Position numbers and translations under genes: made by a program. Below are positions 10,180 to 19,324 of a DNA stretch of 64,000 nucleotides, one piece after another. The notes below the pieces were generated by a model. The model was given only the letters and a program-made list of their open reading frames with translations. It searched no databases and was not told the origin of the DNA. Source of the DNA: Erythrobacter sp. Lineage in GTDB: Bacteria; Pseudomonadota; Alphaproteobacteria; Sphingomonadales; Sphingomonadaceae. Where the stretch lies: contig CP073261.1 in assembly GCA_019739335.1 (NCBI GenBank), positions 2,780,001 to 2,844,000 of the forward strand. The letters are read 5' to 3'. Position 1 is the first letter of the stretch, and each line of letters starts with the position of its first letter.

Positions 10180-10961
10180 TCCGCCCCCTCTGCCCGATTT
10201 CGCACCACGATCAAGGGGCCAATGGGCGGTCCTGTGTCGAGCCGGTCGTTCGCCGGGTCCCAGAGCTGCGACACGCTGCCGTCGAGGAACAGCGCGTTGT
10301 CCACGTTCAGCACGTCGCGGTAATAGCGGGCGAGCTTGCCGAAGCTGACCGGGGCTTCGCTGATGAGGAAATGTGCGCGGCCGCTAGCGTCCACGCCCAC
10401 GGCGTTGCGGAGCTTGTGCGAGGTGCCGTCCGGATCGATCTCCGGGTGCAGTTCGCCTCGGATAACGAGCATCGGACCGGACTGGGTGGCGAATTGGGGG
10501 CGGTCGGTGATTTGCGCGGCGAAGGTTTCCGTATCGAGCACCCGCCACGGGCCATCGGCCTCGCCGAAGAAAACGCCGTTGGGGAGCAGGTGGAAATTCC
10601 CGGGGCCTTCGTTCTGGTTGAGCACGGCGAGGCGGCGACCGTCTTCGACGAAATAGCCGATGGGTTGGCCCTCCGTGTCATACATGCCGCCGTTCATTGC
10701 CATGATGACCCTGGTGGGGTTGGTTTCTGCGAAGGCGGTCAGTGAGCGGTAGGGCGCGTCCGAACCTTCGGGCGCGAGGTCCATGCCCACTGTGTGACGC
10801 GCGGGATTGGCGGTGCAATGGGTGAAGGGGGTGTCCTCGAACATCACCGGCTCGCAAGGCGATTCGAGTTCCGCCGCCGCATCACTATCAAACCGCGCGT
10901 CGCACCCGCCCAGCAGCAGCCCTAGCGCAAGTGCCACCAGAAAGTGGGGTGTCTCGACCAT
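10176..10961 (-). CDS. Phosphodiester glycosidase (NAGPA/DUF2233)-family lipoprotein
   Basis: A 261-residue exported protein. The N-terminus has a hydrophobic signal and a lipobox (LLLGGC, Cys near residue 20), so it should be a lipoprotein. The body contains [42 protein letters not shown] and [15 protein letters not shown], the pattern of the phosphodiester glycosidase / DUF2233 family related to the domain of human NAGPA. Family members cleave or bind phosphodiester-linked sugars; the substrate here is unknown. The start ATG (10959-10961) gives the signal peptide and has AAGG upstream. Its stop overlaps the trpG start, placing it first in the trpG-D-C transcript. Confidence 0.8.
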   Translation of the reverse strand: MVETPHFLVALALGLLLGGCDARFDSDAAAELESPCEPVMFEDTPFTHCTANPARHTVGMDLAPEGSDAPYRSLTAFAETNPTRVIMAMNGGMYDTEGQPIGYFVEDGRRLAVLNQNEGPGNFHLLPNGVFFGEADGPWRVLDTETFAAQITDRPQFATQSGPMLVIRGELHPEIDPDGTSHKLRNAVGVDASGRAHFLISEAPVSFGKLARYYRDVLNVDNALFLDGSVSQLWDPANDRLDTGPPIGPLIVVRNRAEGAE

Positions 10962-11056
10962 CGCCAAGGCCTTAGCGCGATGGAGGACGGAGCGCGAGAT
11001 TGACTTGCAGGCCGAACAGGCCAATTCGTCATCCCGGCAATTCCGGGGGGAGCGCG

Positions 11057-11458
11057 ATGCGCTGGATCGGCAATTTCATCGCTGGCTTGTGGCGGTACTC
11101 GCGTGTCTCGTGGGTATCGGTCAGCGACGAATTGCGGCCGCGCAGCGGGGCATCGGCGCTGTACCTGTTTTTCTTCCTGATCTTCGCCGTGGTGGCGGTG
11201 ATCCTGTTGCTGCTCGGCGTCGATCTCGACGATGCTTCCAACTGGATCGACGCACAGGGCGGCTGGCTGGACGCCGTGGGCACGGCGCTGTTCCAGCTGC
11301 TGTGCGGAGTGATCGTGTTCGTTTGTGCCGTGTTGTTTGGCGGCGGCGCGTGGCATCTGTTCAGTCCGCCAGCCAGTAAAAGCGACCGGATCGGCTGGGG
11401 CACGATGATCGGCGCTGCGCTGGTCGGCTACTTCGCGTGGTTCGGCTTGGTAGGCTGA
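11057..11458 (+). CDS. Small two-span membrane protein, function unknown
   Basis: A 133-residue protein I cannot name. After a short basic N-terminus (MRWIGNFIAGLWRYSRVSW) there are hydrophobic spans at about residues 36-53 (ALYLFFFLIFAVVAVILLLL) and 78-99 (LFQLLCGVIVFVCAVLFGGG), and a third weaker one at the C-terminal end (WGTMIGAALVGYFAWFGLVG). The ATG at 11057 has GGGGGGAG just upstream. It reads towards trpE, with a single base between the two stop codons, and is divergent from the lipoprotein gene. It thus physically splits trpE from trpG-D-C. Confidence 0.75.
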   Translation: MRWIGNFIAGLWRYSRVSWVSVSDELRPRSGASALYLFFFLIFAVVAVILLLLGVDLDDASNWIDAQGGWLDAVGTALFQLLCGVIVFVCAVLFGGGAWHLFSPPASKSDRIGWGTMIGAALVGYFAWFGLVG

Positions 11459-11459
11459 C

Positions 11460-12974
11460 CTACTGCCCGAAACCCGCCTCACCCGCGATCCGCACCGCTT
11501 CGCGCGCGGCGGCGATCAGCGCGCCGGCCTTGTGGCGGCATTCGGCGGCTTCGTACTCCGGCACGCTGTCGGCCACGATGCCCGCGCCCGCCTGTACGTG
11601 CATCACCCCGTCTTTCACCACGGCGGTGCGCAGGACGATGCAACTGTCCACCGAGCCATCGGGCGCGAAATAGCCGACGCCGCCAGCATAGGCTCCGCGC
11701 GTCTCGGGCTCGAGCTCGGCGATGATCTCGCAGGCGCGGATCTTGGGGGCTCCGCTGACGGTGCCCGCCGGGAACCCCGCGAACAGCGCATCGAGCGCGT
11801 CCTTCTCCCCTGCCAGTTGCCCGACGACATTGCTGACGATGTGCATCACGTGGCTGTAGCGTTCGATGGTGAAGCTGTCGGTGACTTCGACGCTGCCCGC
11901 CGTGGCCACCCGGCCTACATCGTTGCGGCCCAGATCGAGCAGCATCAGGTGCTCGGCGCACTCCTTGGGATCGGCAAGCAGGCTGGCTTCGTTGGCCTTG
12001 TCCTCGGCATCGTTGCCCCCGCGCGGGCGGGTTCCGGCGATCGGGCGGATCGTGACTTCACCATCGCGCACCCGCACCAGGATCTCTGGAGAGGAGCCAA
12101 CCACGGCAAAACCCGGCAGGTCGAGGAAGTAGAGGAACGGCGAGGGATTCACCCGTCGCAGCGCGCGATAGAGCGCCAGCGGAGGGAGCGGGAAGGGGCA
12201 GGTGAAACGCTGTGCCAGCACCACCTGGAAAATGTCGCCCGCAGCGATGTAATCCTTCGCCCGCAAGACGATCTCGGCATAGTCACCCTCGGCCAGCACC
12301 GGCGAGAGCGCGCAGTCGGGCACTTCGGCCAAGCGCGGTGCTTCGGGCACTTTTTCGCCCAGCCTGCGCAGGGCTTCGTCGATCCGCTCACCGGCGCGTT
12401 CGACCGCGCTGGCGGGATCGCTGCCATTGTCCGTCCATAGCGGGGCGATGACGAACAGCCCGTCGGTCAGCCGGTCGAACACCAGCACCAGCGTCGGGCG
12501 GGCGAACAGCATGTCGGGCAGGGCGAGATCGCTCTGCGGCGCGCGCGGCAGTTTTTCGACCAGGCCGATGGTTTCGTAACCGAAATAGCCGACGAGGCAG
12601 GCGAGGGCGGGCGGCAGTCCTTCAGGCACGTCGATCCGGCAGGCCTGCACCAGCGCGCGCAGTTCGGCCATTGCATCGCCAGGGAGCGGTGCGAATGCCT
12701 CGCGGTCATGCCGCCATGCCCGGTTGATTTCGGCAACGGCTCCGGTGGCGCGGAACAGCAGGTCCGGATCGAGCCCGAGCAGGCTGTACCGCCCGCGGAT
12801 TTCGCCGCCCTCTACCGATTCGAGCAGGAAATCGCCGCGCCCTTCCTCGATCAGCTTGAGCGCGCCGCCGATCGGAGTCTCGGTATCGGCTACCACCCGC
12901 CGCCAGACGAGCGTGTTGCGCCCACCGGCCAGTGCCTCGCGCGCAGCGTCTGCGTGGTTGGGAGCGGTGCCCAA
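11460..12974 (-). CDS. trpE: Anthranilate synthase component I
   Basis: Makes anthranilate from chorismate with ammonia delivered by TrpG. The 504-residue protein has the N-terminal FLLESVEGG, the LLES-type tryptophan-binding element, which implies feedback inhibition. It also has the chorismate-binding domain with IAGTRPRGG, LLADPKECAEHLMLLDLGRNDVGRV and FPAGTVSGAPKIRACEII. The start ATG is 10 bases after the ppiD stop, so ppiD-trpE looks like one transcript. No leader peptide or attenuator was found upstream. trpG is not adjacent: a membrane gene and a lipoprotein gene lie between. Confidence 0.96.
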   Translation of the reverse strand: MGTAPNHADAAREALAGGRNTLVWRRVVADTETPIGGALKLIEEGRGDFLLESVEGGEIRGRYSLLGLDPDLLFRATGAVAEINRAWRHDREAFAPLPGDAMAELRALVQACRIDVPEGLPPALACLVGYFGYETIGLVEKLPRAPQSDLALPDMLFARPTLVLVFDRLTDGLFVIAPLWTDNGSDPASAVERAGERIDEALRRLGEKVPEAPRLAEVPDCALSPVLAEGDYAEIVLRAKDYIAAGDIFQVVLAQRFTCPFPLPPLALYRALRRVNPSPFLYFLDLPGFAVVGSSPEILVRVRDGEVTIRPIAGTRPRGGNDAEDKANEASLLADPKECAEHLMLLDLGRNDVGRVATAGSVEVTDSFTIERYSHVMHIVSNVVGQLAGEKDALDALFAGFPAGTVSGAPKIRACEIIAELEPETRGAYAGGVGYFAPDGSVDSCIVLRTAVVKDGVMHVQAGAGIVADSVPEYEAAECRHKAGALIAAAREAVRIAGEAGFGQ

Positions 12975-12984
12975 ACGATCGAAC

Positions 12985-14895
12985 CTAATTGGTCGCGCCG
13001 GTCAGCTGCGCGCGGACCGCTTCGATACCCGCCTCGTTGCGCTCGATGTCGAGAGAAGCCTGTGCGGCAGCGACGAAATGCTCCACGTATTCCTCGCCCA
13101 GCACACTGGAGAGCTGGAGCGCGGTCTGCATCACTTCAGAACTGTCGGCGGCGAGTTCGGCAGTTTCGATTTCGTCGAGCTCGACGACGAACCAGCGGCT
13201 GGTTTCCTGCTCGGCGACCCGCTTCACCGTGCCTTCGGCCATCGAGAAGAACAGGATGGTGGCACGCGTGATCTGCTGCTGCTGCGCCAGCGCGCGGCGA
13301 TTGATGCTGAGCGCTTGCGGGGCGGGAAGAGCAACGTCTTCCTCGCGCAGGGCGTCGGCCAGCGACATCCCGCCTTCAACCCGCTCGCGCACGCGCTCCG
13401 CAGCCTGCCCGGCCGCGGCCATGCCCCGGTCCCGTTTCCAGCGCGCCACCAGTTGCGGGCGGATTTCCGCGAGCGGAGCGGTGGCGCTGCGGGTGATTTC
13501 GGCAACGTCGAAGATCAGGAAGGTCTCGCCTGCCTCCAGCTCGGAAATCGCCGCCTGTCCTTCGTCCAGCTCGAAGGCAAAGCCGACTGCCCGGGCCAGT
13601 TGCGGCGGTGCCTGCGTCTGTTGCTCGTATACCTGCCCAGTGGCGAGCAAGGGCGGAGTGATTTCCAGTTCGATGCCCAGTTCGCGCGCCGCTTCCTCAA
13701 GCGTCCGCCCGCGCGAGAATTCGGTGTCGAGCCGTTCGGTAAGCTCCTCAAGCGCTTTCGCTCTGCGTTCGGTCAGCAGCGTCTCGCGAATTTCCTCGCT
13801 CGCCTGCGCCAGCGTGCGGCCGGCGATCGGGGTTACCTCGTTCACGCGAAGCACGTACCAGCCGAGCGAACCCTGTACCGGACCGGCGAGAGCCCCCTCG
13901 GCAGCGTCGAAACCGGCAGCAGCCACTGCCTGCGAAGCAGTGCTGGCGTAGTCGGCGCGTTCGACGGCTTCGACCGTGGTGGTAGCGAGGCCTTTGGAAG
14001 TTGCAGAATCCTCCAGCGACATGCCTCCGCGAACTTCGGCAATCACTGCCTGTGCGGCGGCCTGGGTCGGCACGACCAGCTGGGTAAAGCTGCGCCGTTC
14101 GGTCGCCTGATATTGGGCCTGATCGGCTTCATAGCGTGCAGCAATCTGCGCATTGGTAACTGGCGGCAGATCGCCCACCGCGTCGGCGCCGAAAGCTGCG
14201 TAGCGGATCACCCGGCGTTCGGGCCGGATGTAGCTCGCACGGTTTTCGTCATAATATTCCTGCAACTGTGCTGCCGTGGGGTCGGCTGCGGGCGCGAAGG
14301 CTTCTGCCGGGAACATTGCGGCGGTGCCGGTGCGGGTTTCGCCCAGCAGTTGCGCATAGGTGCGTGCGATGCTGCTGGGCATCCGCGCCTGATAGGCGAT
14401 CGGAACCACCGACTGCCGCGCCAGCAGGCTCATTGCCAGATCATCGCGCACGAGGCTTTCGGTGAGACCGCGTTGGCGCAACTGGGCGCGGAATGCCTCG
14501 GCATCGGTAGCGCCGCCTGCCACGAGCTCGCTATCCACCAGCCGCGTTCCCGCGCGCAGGCCCAGGATTTCGGCGAATTCGGCGATGGCCGCGCGGCTGA
14601 GCATCTGTTCGATGACATCATCGAACCCGCCTTGCGCCACGAAGCCTTCCATCGAAAGTGTGGGGTTCTCCTCCCGCGCCTGCCGCAGCGCATTATTCGC
14701 GTTCTGGCTCAGGTCTGAGGTGGAGATCGTGCGGTCTCCCACCACGGCCACCCGGTCTCCTCCGGCCACTCCGCCGAACATACCTGTATTGGCCACGTCC
14801 GAACTGGCAAAGGCGAGCGCAATCAGGGCGAGGAAACCTAGCGTAACCCCGATACCGATCTTGGATTGAAAAAATCTGCGGAAAAACTGGATCAT
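12985..14895 (-). CDS. ppiD: PpiD-like periplasmic peptidyl-prolyl isomerase/chaperone
   Basis: A 636-residue membrane-anchored foldase of the SurA-N/PpiD type that helps outer-membrane and exported proteins fold. A short basic N-terminus is followed by one membrane anchor (IGIGVTLGFLALIALAFA, about residues 13-30), then a SurA_N-like domain (VAVVGDRTISTSDLSQ; about 48-200) and a parvulin-type PPIase region around 240-390 with LGWYVLRVNEVTPIAGRTL. The rest is a long helical tail. The ATG at 14893-14895 gives this topology; upstream in-frame sequence is low quality. It is cotranscribed with trpE, and divergent from tpiA. Confidence 0.9.
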   Translation of the reverse strand: MIQFFRRFFQSKIGIGVTLGFLALIALAFASSDVANTGMFGGVAGGDRVAVVGDRTISTSDLSQNANNALRQAREENPTLSMEGFVAQGGFDDVIEQMLSRAAIAEFAEILGLRAGTRLVDSELVAGGATDAEAFRAQLRQRGLTESLVRDDLAMSLLARQSVVPIAYQARMPSSIARTYAQLLGETRTGTAAMFPAEAFAPAADPTAAQLQEYYDENRASYIRPERRVIRYAAFGADAVGDLPPVTNAQIAARYEADQAQYQATERRSFTQLVVPTQAAAQAVIAEVRGGMSLEDSATSKGLATTTVEAVERADYASTASQAVAAAGFDAAEGALAGPVQGSLGWYVLRVNEVTPIAGRTLAQASEEIRETLLTERRAKALEELTERLDTEFSRGRTLEEAARELGIELEITPPLLATGQVYEQQTQAPPQLARAVGFAFELDEGQAAISELEAGETFLIFDVAEITRSATAPLAEIRPQLVARWKRDRGMAAAGQAAERVRERVEGGMSLADALREEDVALPAPQALSINRRALAQQQQITRATILFFSMAEGTVKRVAEQETSRWFVVELDEIETAELAADSSEVMQTALQLSSVLGEEYVEHFVAAAQASLDIERNEAGIEAVRAQLTGATN

Positions 14896-15139
14896 GGCGT
14901 TAAAGTCAGCTCTCGCTTGGCCGGGGGGCCGTGAATATTGGCGCCAGAGATCTATCCCTTGCGCAAAGTCCACGCGCCTTATCCCGCCTGCGGCGCTGCC
15001 GCAACAGGGCGCAGGTGGTTTCCCGCATTGTGCACAAGCGGCTTTGACAAGCCCGCAACGGCGCATTAGCGCGCGATGTTACGTTTACCTTACGTGGGAT
15101 TGCGATCCTTATCAGGTTCCAGAAATTGCAGGAAAATCA

Positions 15140-15898
15140 ATGACCATTCGCCCTTACATTGTTGGCAACTGGAAGATGCACGGCACTCGCGCCATGCTTT
15201 CCGAAGCGCGTGCGATCGATCGTGCGGCGGAACGGTTGATGAAAGTGGAAGTGGCGATCGCTCCGCCGTTCACTCTGCTCCACGCCACCCGCAAGGAAGC
15301 CAGCCTGATCGGCATCGGTGCGCAGGATTGCCATCCGGCGGAAGGTGGGGCGCACACAGGCGACATTTCCGCCGCGATGGTGAAGGATGCGGGCGCAGGC
15401 TTTACTATTGTCGGCCACAGCGAGCGGCGTGCCGATCATGGCGAAACCGATGCGCTCGTACAGCAGAAGGCACAGGCCGTCCTTGCCGCCGGAATGAGTG
15501 TTATCGTCTGTGTCGGCGAGACCGAAGCGGAGCGCGATGCCGGTGAAGCCGAGAACGTCGTTGCGCGCCAGCTGGCCGGTTCGCTGCCTGTTGGTGACGA
15601 AGTTACGGCGAAGATCACCGTTGCCTACGAACCTGTCTGGGCCATCGGCACCGGAAAGACCCCGACTCCGGACGATGTCGGCGCGATGCACCGGCATATC
15701 CGCGCGCAGCTCGTTTCGTTGTATGGCGATGCAGGCGCGGGCGTGCGGATCCTCTACGGTGGATCGGTGAAGCCGGACAACGCCGCCGAACTGCTGGCGG
15801 CGGACGAGGTCGGCGGCGCTCTGGTGGGCGGTGCAAGCCTGACTGCCGAGAGTTTTCTCGGCATTATCGTCTCTGCTGCCGAGAACGGCGACAGTTAG
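15140..15898 (+). CDS. tpiA: Triose-phosphate isomerase
   Basis: Interconverts dihydroxyacetone phosphate and glyceraldehyde 3-phosphate in glycolysis. The 252-residue TIM barrel contains GNWKMHG (catalytic Lys near residue 12), VGHSERR (catalytic His near 95), VAYEPVWAIGTGKTPT (catalytic Glu near 165) and ILYGGSVKPDNA (phosphate loop). The start ATG at 15140 has AGGAA upstream and gives the usual N-terminus. Upstream (15044-15049) a TTGACA could be a -35 element but lacks a good -10. secG and pyrG follow on the same strand, a gene order common in sphingomonads. Confidence 0.97.
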   Translation: MTIRPYIVGNWKMHGTRAMLSEARAIDRAAERLMKVEVAIAPPFTLLHATRKEASLIGIGAQDCHPAEGGAHTGDISAAMVKDAGAGFTIVGHSERRADHGETDALVQQKAQAVLAAGMSVIVCVGETEAERDAGEAENVVARQLAGSLPVGDEVTAKITVAYEPVWAIGTGKTPTPDDVGAMHRHIRAQLVSLYGDAGAGVRILYGGSVKPDNAAELLAADEVGGALVGGASLTAESFLGIIVSAAENGDS

Positions 15899-15994
15899 GC
15901 ATCCATTCCGGAAGGCGCGTCTCCCCTTGTGGGAAAGGGCCATGCAGCCTACATGCGCCGCATTCGTGCATTCTTATTGACTGACTGAACGGCC

Positions 15995-16378
15995 ATGAAC
16001 TCGCTTTTCAATTTCCTCCTCGTCATCCAGGGCCTCGTGGCCGCAACGCTCGTTACGCTGGTGCTGATGCAGCGATCTGAGGGTGGCGGCCTCGGGATTG
16101 GCGGGGGTGGCAGCCCCGGCGGGGTGATGTCGGCGCGCGGCGCGGCGGATTTCCTGACGCGGGCAACCAAGTGGTCGGCCATCATCTTCGTCGCCTTGGC
16201 GATTGTATTGGCCTCGCTGGCTGTCGGAGCTACCGGCGGCAGCGACTTCGACGATACGCTTGATCGGTCCGTTACTCCGGCCGATGCGAACACCGCGACA
16301 GTGATCCCCGGCGATCCTGCGGGAGAAGCACCTGCCGCGCCAGCGGAAGACGACCCGCTTGCCGACGTAGCCGAATAA
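15995..16378 (+). CDS. secG: Preprotein translocase subunit SecG
   Basis: Small accessory subunit of the SecYEG translocon in the inner membrane. The 127-residue protein has two membrane spans (about residues 5-24 and 63-82) separated by the conserved LMQRSEGGGLGIGGG and the Gly-rich SPGGVMSARGAADFLTRAT. The C-terminal ~40 residues are acidic and Ala/Pro-rich and are expected to be disordered, as in other alphaproteobacterial SecG proteins. It lies between tpiA and pyrG. Confidence 0.95.
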   Translation: MNSLFNFLLVIQGLVAATLVTLVLMQRSEGGGLGIGGGGSPGGVMSARGAADFLTRATKWSAIIFVALAIVLASLAVGATGGSDFDDTLDRSVTPADANTATVIPGDPAGEAPAAPAEDDPLADVAE

Positions 16379-16481
16379 AATCCGGTAAATGCGACAGCGG
16401 GGGAAAAGCCTCCGCACTCACTCTTATTTCACCGCAAGATGCTTGCGCCGAATCCGGCGCTGCCCTTAAGGCTCGACTCCC

Positions 16482-18119
16482 ATGGCGCGGTACATTTTCA
16501 TCACCGGCGGCGTGGTCTCTTCGCTTGGCAAAGGACTGATGGCTGCTTCCCTGGCGGCGGTCCTGCAGGCACGCGGATACAAGGTCCGCATCCGCAAGTT
16601 CGACCCATACCTCAATGTCGATCCGGGCACGATGAGCCCGTATCAGCACGGCGAGGTCTATGTCACCGACGATGGGGCGGAGACCGATCTCGATTTGGGG
16701 CATTACGAACGCTTCACCGGCGTTTCCGCGCACCAGAACGACAATATCACCAGCGGCCGGGTCTATCGCGATATCATCACCCGCGAGCGGCGCGGCGACT
16801 ATCTCGGCGCGACAGTACAGGTGATCCCGCACGTCACCGATGCGATCAAGGCCTTCGCGCTTCAGGACCAGGACGATCACGATTTCATCCTCTGCGAGAT
16901 CGGCGGCACGGTAGGCGATATCGAGAGCCTGCCGTTCATCGAAGCGATCCGCCAGCTGCGCAACGAGTTGCCGGTGGACCAGACCTGCCTGATCCACGTG
17001 ACGTTGGTGCCCTATATCTCGGCGGCCGGGGAACTGAAGACCAAGCCGACGCAGCATTCGGTGCGCGAACTCACCAGTCTTGGCGTGCAGCCCAACGTGC
17101 TGCTGTGCCGTTGTGAACACCCGCTGCCCCAAAGCGAGCGCAACAAGATCGCCTTGTTCTGCAACGTGCGGCGCGAGGCGGTGATACCCGCGCTTGATGC
17201 CAGTTCTATCTATGCGGTGCCGGCGCAGTATCATGCCGAGGGGCTGGACACCGAAGTGCTGCGCCACTTCGGCATGCTGGAAGTGTCACGCGCGCCGGAT
17301 ATGGCGCGCTGGGTGGACGTGGTCGATCGCTACGAACACCCGGAAGGCGAAGTCAACATCGGCGTGGTGGGCAAATATGTCGGCCTGCCCGATGCCTACA
17401 AGTCGCTGAACGAAGCGCTGGTGCATGGCGGCATGGCCAATCGCACCAAGGTCAATATCCGCTGGATCGATGCCGAACTGTTCGAGCAGGATGACAGCGA
17501 GATCGTCGCCAGGCTCGAACCGCTGCACGGCATTCTGGTGCCCGGCGGATTTGGGGAGCGCGGGAGTGAGGGCAAGATTTCCTCGGTCCGCTTCGCCCGC
17601 GAACGGAATGTGCCCTTCCTTGGGATATGCCTAGGGATGCAGATGGCCTGCATCGAGGCTGCGCGGGAGGCGGGGATTACCGCCGCTTCCTCTACCGAAT
17701 TCGGCGAGACGAGCGAACCGGTGGTCGGCATTATCACCGAATGGATGAGCGCCGAAGGACTGCAACAGCGCTCTGCCGAGACCGACCTGGGTGGCACCAT
17801 GCGGCTTGGCGCCTATACCGCCAAGCTGGCAGGCAACAGCCATGTTTCGGGCATCTACGGCGGGGCGAGCGAGATTTCCGAGCGCCACCGTCATCGGTAC
17901 GAGGTCAATTCGGCCTACAAGGACCGGCTTGAAGCGGGCGGGCTGATCTTCTCCGGCATGTCCCCCGATGGTCTGCTGCCCGAAATCGTCGAACGGCCGG
18001 ACCATCCGTGGTTTGTCGGGGTGCAGTTCCACCCTGAACTGAAAAGCCGCCCCTTCGATCCGCACCCGCTATTTTCCGGCTTTATCGAAGCAGCATTGAA
18101 GCAATCGCGATTGGTCTAA
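16482..18119 (+). CDS. pyrG: CTP synthase
   Basis: Aminates UTP to CTP using ATP and glutamine. The 545-residue protein has the synthetase domain beginning [19 protein letters not shown], with [17 protein letters not shown] and [16 protein letters not shown], followed by a class I glutamine amidotransferase domain. The catalytic Cys is in [11 protein letters not shown] (near residue 383), and the His-Glu pair is in [19 protein letters not shown] near residue 515. Length and motifs are complete. It is the last gene before a 335-base gap and the oppositely oriented hsp20 gene. Confidence 0.98.
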   Translation: MARYIFITGGVVSSLGKGLMAASLAAVLQARGYKVRIRKFDPYLNVDPGTMSPYQHGEVYVTDDGAETDLDLGHYERFTGVSAHQNDNITSGRVYRDIITRERRGDYLGATVQVIPHVTDAIKAFALQDQDDHDFILCEIGGTVGDIESLPFIEAIRQLRNELPVDQTCLIHVTLVPYISAAGELKTKPTQHSVRELTSLGVQPNVLLCRCEHPLPQSERNKIALFCNVRREAVIPALDASSIYAVPAQYHAEGLDTEVLRHFGMLEVSRAPDMARWVDVVDRYEHPEGEVNIGVVGKYVGLPDAYKSLNEALVHGGMANRTKVNIRWIDAELFEQDDSEIVARLEPLHGILVPGGFGERGSEGKISSVRFARERNVPFLGICLGMQMACIEAAREAGITAASSTEFGETSEPVVGIITEWMSAEGLQQRSAETDLGGTMRLGAYTAKLAGNSHVSGIYGGASEISERHRHRYEVNSAYKDRLEAGGLIFSGMSPDGLLPEIVERPDHPWFVGVQFHPELKSRPFDPHPLFSGFIEAALKQSRLV

Positions 18120-18454
18120 CCGCGATTGTACCGGGTTAGTTCACCCTAGAAATACTACTTGCCTTTGTTCCGAACCAACGCCTAAGTCCGCTTATGGGCC
18201 GTGGGGGCGTGCCTGACTTCATTCGTCTATGACGTCAGTATTTTTCCCGGAATTGGCTCTCGCAGAATTGGACCGGCCCCGCGCGGGCAACGGGGGTTAC
18301 CCGCGTGTTGTCGGCTCGGTCTTGCCTGCGGAATAGGCTGTCTCTTGCGACCCGGACAGCCAGTTCATGCGGCACGTCGGCGCGCGAGCGTCGAGGGGGC
18401 GGGCCTTAGCGGGTCCGCCCCCAACTTTTCAGCGGTGTTGCTGTCGCAAGGCGA
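18120..18454. other. Intergenic gap between pyrG and hsp20
   Basis: 335 bases between the convergent pyrG and hsp20 stops. I see no convincing gene. Two hairpins are present: an imperfect one at 18282-18305 (CGCGGG.AAC / GTT.CCCGCG) without a T tract, and a stronger GC hairpin at 18395-18422 listed separately. The rest shows no repeat, RNA gene or recognisable remnant. Confidence 0.6.
18395..18422. terminator. GC-rich hairpin, possible terminator downstream of hsp20
   Basis: GGGGGCGGGCC pairs with GGTCCGCCCCC across a 6-base loop with one mismatch. It lies 33 bases after the hsp20 stop. On the plus strand it is followed by AACTTTTC; on the minus strand there is no clear T run, so a terminator role for hsp20 is uncertain. 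Confidence 0.4.
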
Positions 18455-18931
18455 TCAGGCTGCGTCGGCCTGGTCGCCGTCCTTGCGATCACCTTCGACC
18501 ACTTCCAGCGTATTGCCGCCAATGGCGATTTTCTTCGGCTTCATCGCATCTGGCACTTCGCGGACAAGGTCGATCACCAGCAGCCCGTCCTTCAGATCGG
18601 CATGGGCGACGCGGACATAATCCGCCAGTTCGAAACGGCGCTCGAACCCGCGGTTGGCGATGCCGACGTGGAGCATTTCGCCCTCCACGCTTTCATCGCG
18701 CCTGCGGCCGACCACGGTGAGCAGGTTCTGCTGCGCGGTGATGTCGAGATCGCCCGCGCGGAACCCGGCGACGGCGATGGTGATGCGATAGGCATCGGAA
18801 TCGCGCCGCTCGATATTGAAGGGGGGGTAATTGTCGCCAGAAGACCCGCGGGCGTTGTTTTCCAGCAGGTCGAACAGCCGGTCGAAACCGACGGTTGAAC
18901 GGCGATAGGGAGTCAGATCGAAACGGTTCAT
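18455..18931 (-). CDS. Small heat-shock protein, Hsp20/alpha-crystallin family
   Basis: ATP-independent holdase of the cytoplasm, IbpA-like. The 158-residue protein starts MNRFDLTPYRRSTVGFDRLFDLLE and has NYPPFNIERRDSDAYRITIAVAGF, the alpha-crystallin domain (about 35-130), LLTVVGRR, GIANRGFERRFELAD and a C-terminal KKIAIGG, near the IXI-like anchor of the family. The ATG at 18929-18931 has GAGGA 10 bases upstream; longer reading upstream is not plausible. That Shine-Dalgarno is sequestered in a hairpin resembling a ROSE thermometer, and a heat-shock-type promoter lies further upstream. Confidence 0.95.
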   Translation of the reverse strand: MNRFDLTPYRRSTVGFDRLFDLLENNARGSSGDNYPPFNIERRDSDAYRITIAVAGFRAGDLDITAQQNLLTVVGRRRDESVEGEMLHVGIANRGFERRFELADYVRVAHADLKDGLLVIDLVREVPDAMKPKKIAIGGNTLEVVEGDRKDGDQADAA

Positions 18932-18937
18932 TTGCAA

Positions 18938-18960
18938 CAAATCCTCTTTTGAGCAATTTG
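18938..18960 (-). promoter_or_regulatory. ROSE-like RNA thermometer hairpin in the hsp20 leader
   Basis: In the hsp20 leader, CAAATTGCTC pairs with GAGGATTTG across an AAAA loop: nine base pairs with a single bulged G. The 3' arm contains the GAGGA Shine-Dalgarno, 10 bases before the ATG. ROSE elements of alphaproteobacterial small heat-shock genes use the same layout (a UYGCU strand facing the Shine-Dalgarno with an unpaired or syn G). Confidence 0.7.
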
Positions 18961-18999
18961 ACACTGTGCGGACCCATAAGACGGCGCCCGCGTTGAAAA

Positions 19000-19027
19000 A
19001 TGTAGTTAGGGCGTAGGGCGTTTCAAG
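19000..19027 (-). promoter_or_regulatory. Candidate heat-shock (RpoH) promoter of hsp20
   Basis: On the minus strand CTTGAAA (19021-19027) is followed after 15 bases by CTACAT (19000-19005). This resembles the alphaproteobacterial RpoH pattern (CTTGAA ... CTATAT-like). The start site would fall just upstream of the thermometer hairpin. Confidence 0.45.
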
Positions 19028-19060
19028 GCCTGCCAAACACGCCGAACCAGAGGAATTGTC

Positions 19061-19324
19061 GTGACTCCACCCAAGGTCGAAATCTACACCAAGATGTTCT
19101 GCGGTTATTGCAGCAGGGCCAAACGCCTGCTCGACGAGAAGGGGGTGGACTATGTTGAATACGATATCTCGATGGGCGGGGAAAAGCGGGACCAGATGAT
19201 GGCGCGCAAGCCCGACGCGCGCACGGTGCCGCAGATATTCATCGATGACCGGGCAATCGGCGGTTCGGACGACCTCGCCATGCTGGAGCGCGAGGGCAAG
19301 CTGGACGCGCTGTTGGGGCGGTGA
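19061..19324 (+). CDS. grxC: Glutaredoxin 3 (class I)
   Basis: Glutathione-dependent disulfide reductase, 87 residues, cytoplasm. The active site is CGYC (near residues 14-17) in place of the usual CPYC. The glutathione-binding features TVPQIFIDD (cis-Pro) and IGGSDDL are present. It starts at a GTG (19061) preceded by AGAGGA; the first residues KVEIYTKMFCGYC fit the family. Its stop overlaps the next gene's GTG start by 4 bases. It is divergent from hsp20, so the intergenic region may serve both. Confidence 0.95.
   Translation: MTPPKVEIYTKMFCGYCSRAKRLLDEKGVDYVEYDISMGGEKRDQMMARKPDARTVPQIFIDDRAIGGSDDLAMLEREGKLDALLGR

Noticed and set aside
12724..14718. Long plus-strand frame opposite trpE/ppiD
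   Set aside because: Antisense shadow of two well-supported genes, with basic, low-complexity translation.
15044..15072. TTGACA with a 17-base spacer ahead of tpiA as a promoter
   Set aside because: The -10 position (TAGCGC) matches in only two bases; kept only as a remark under tpiA.
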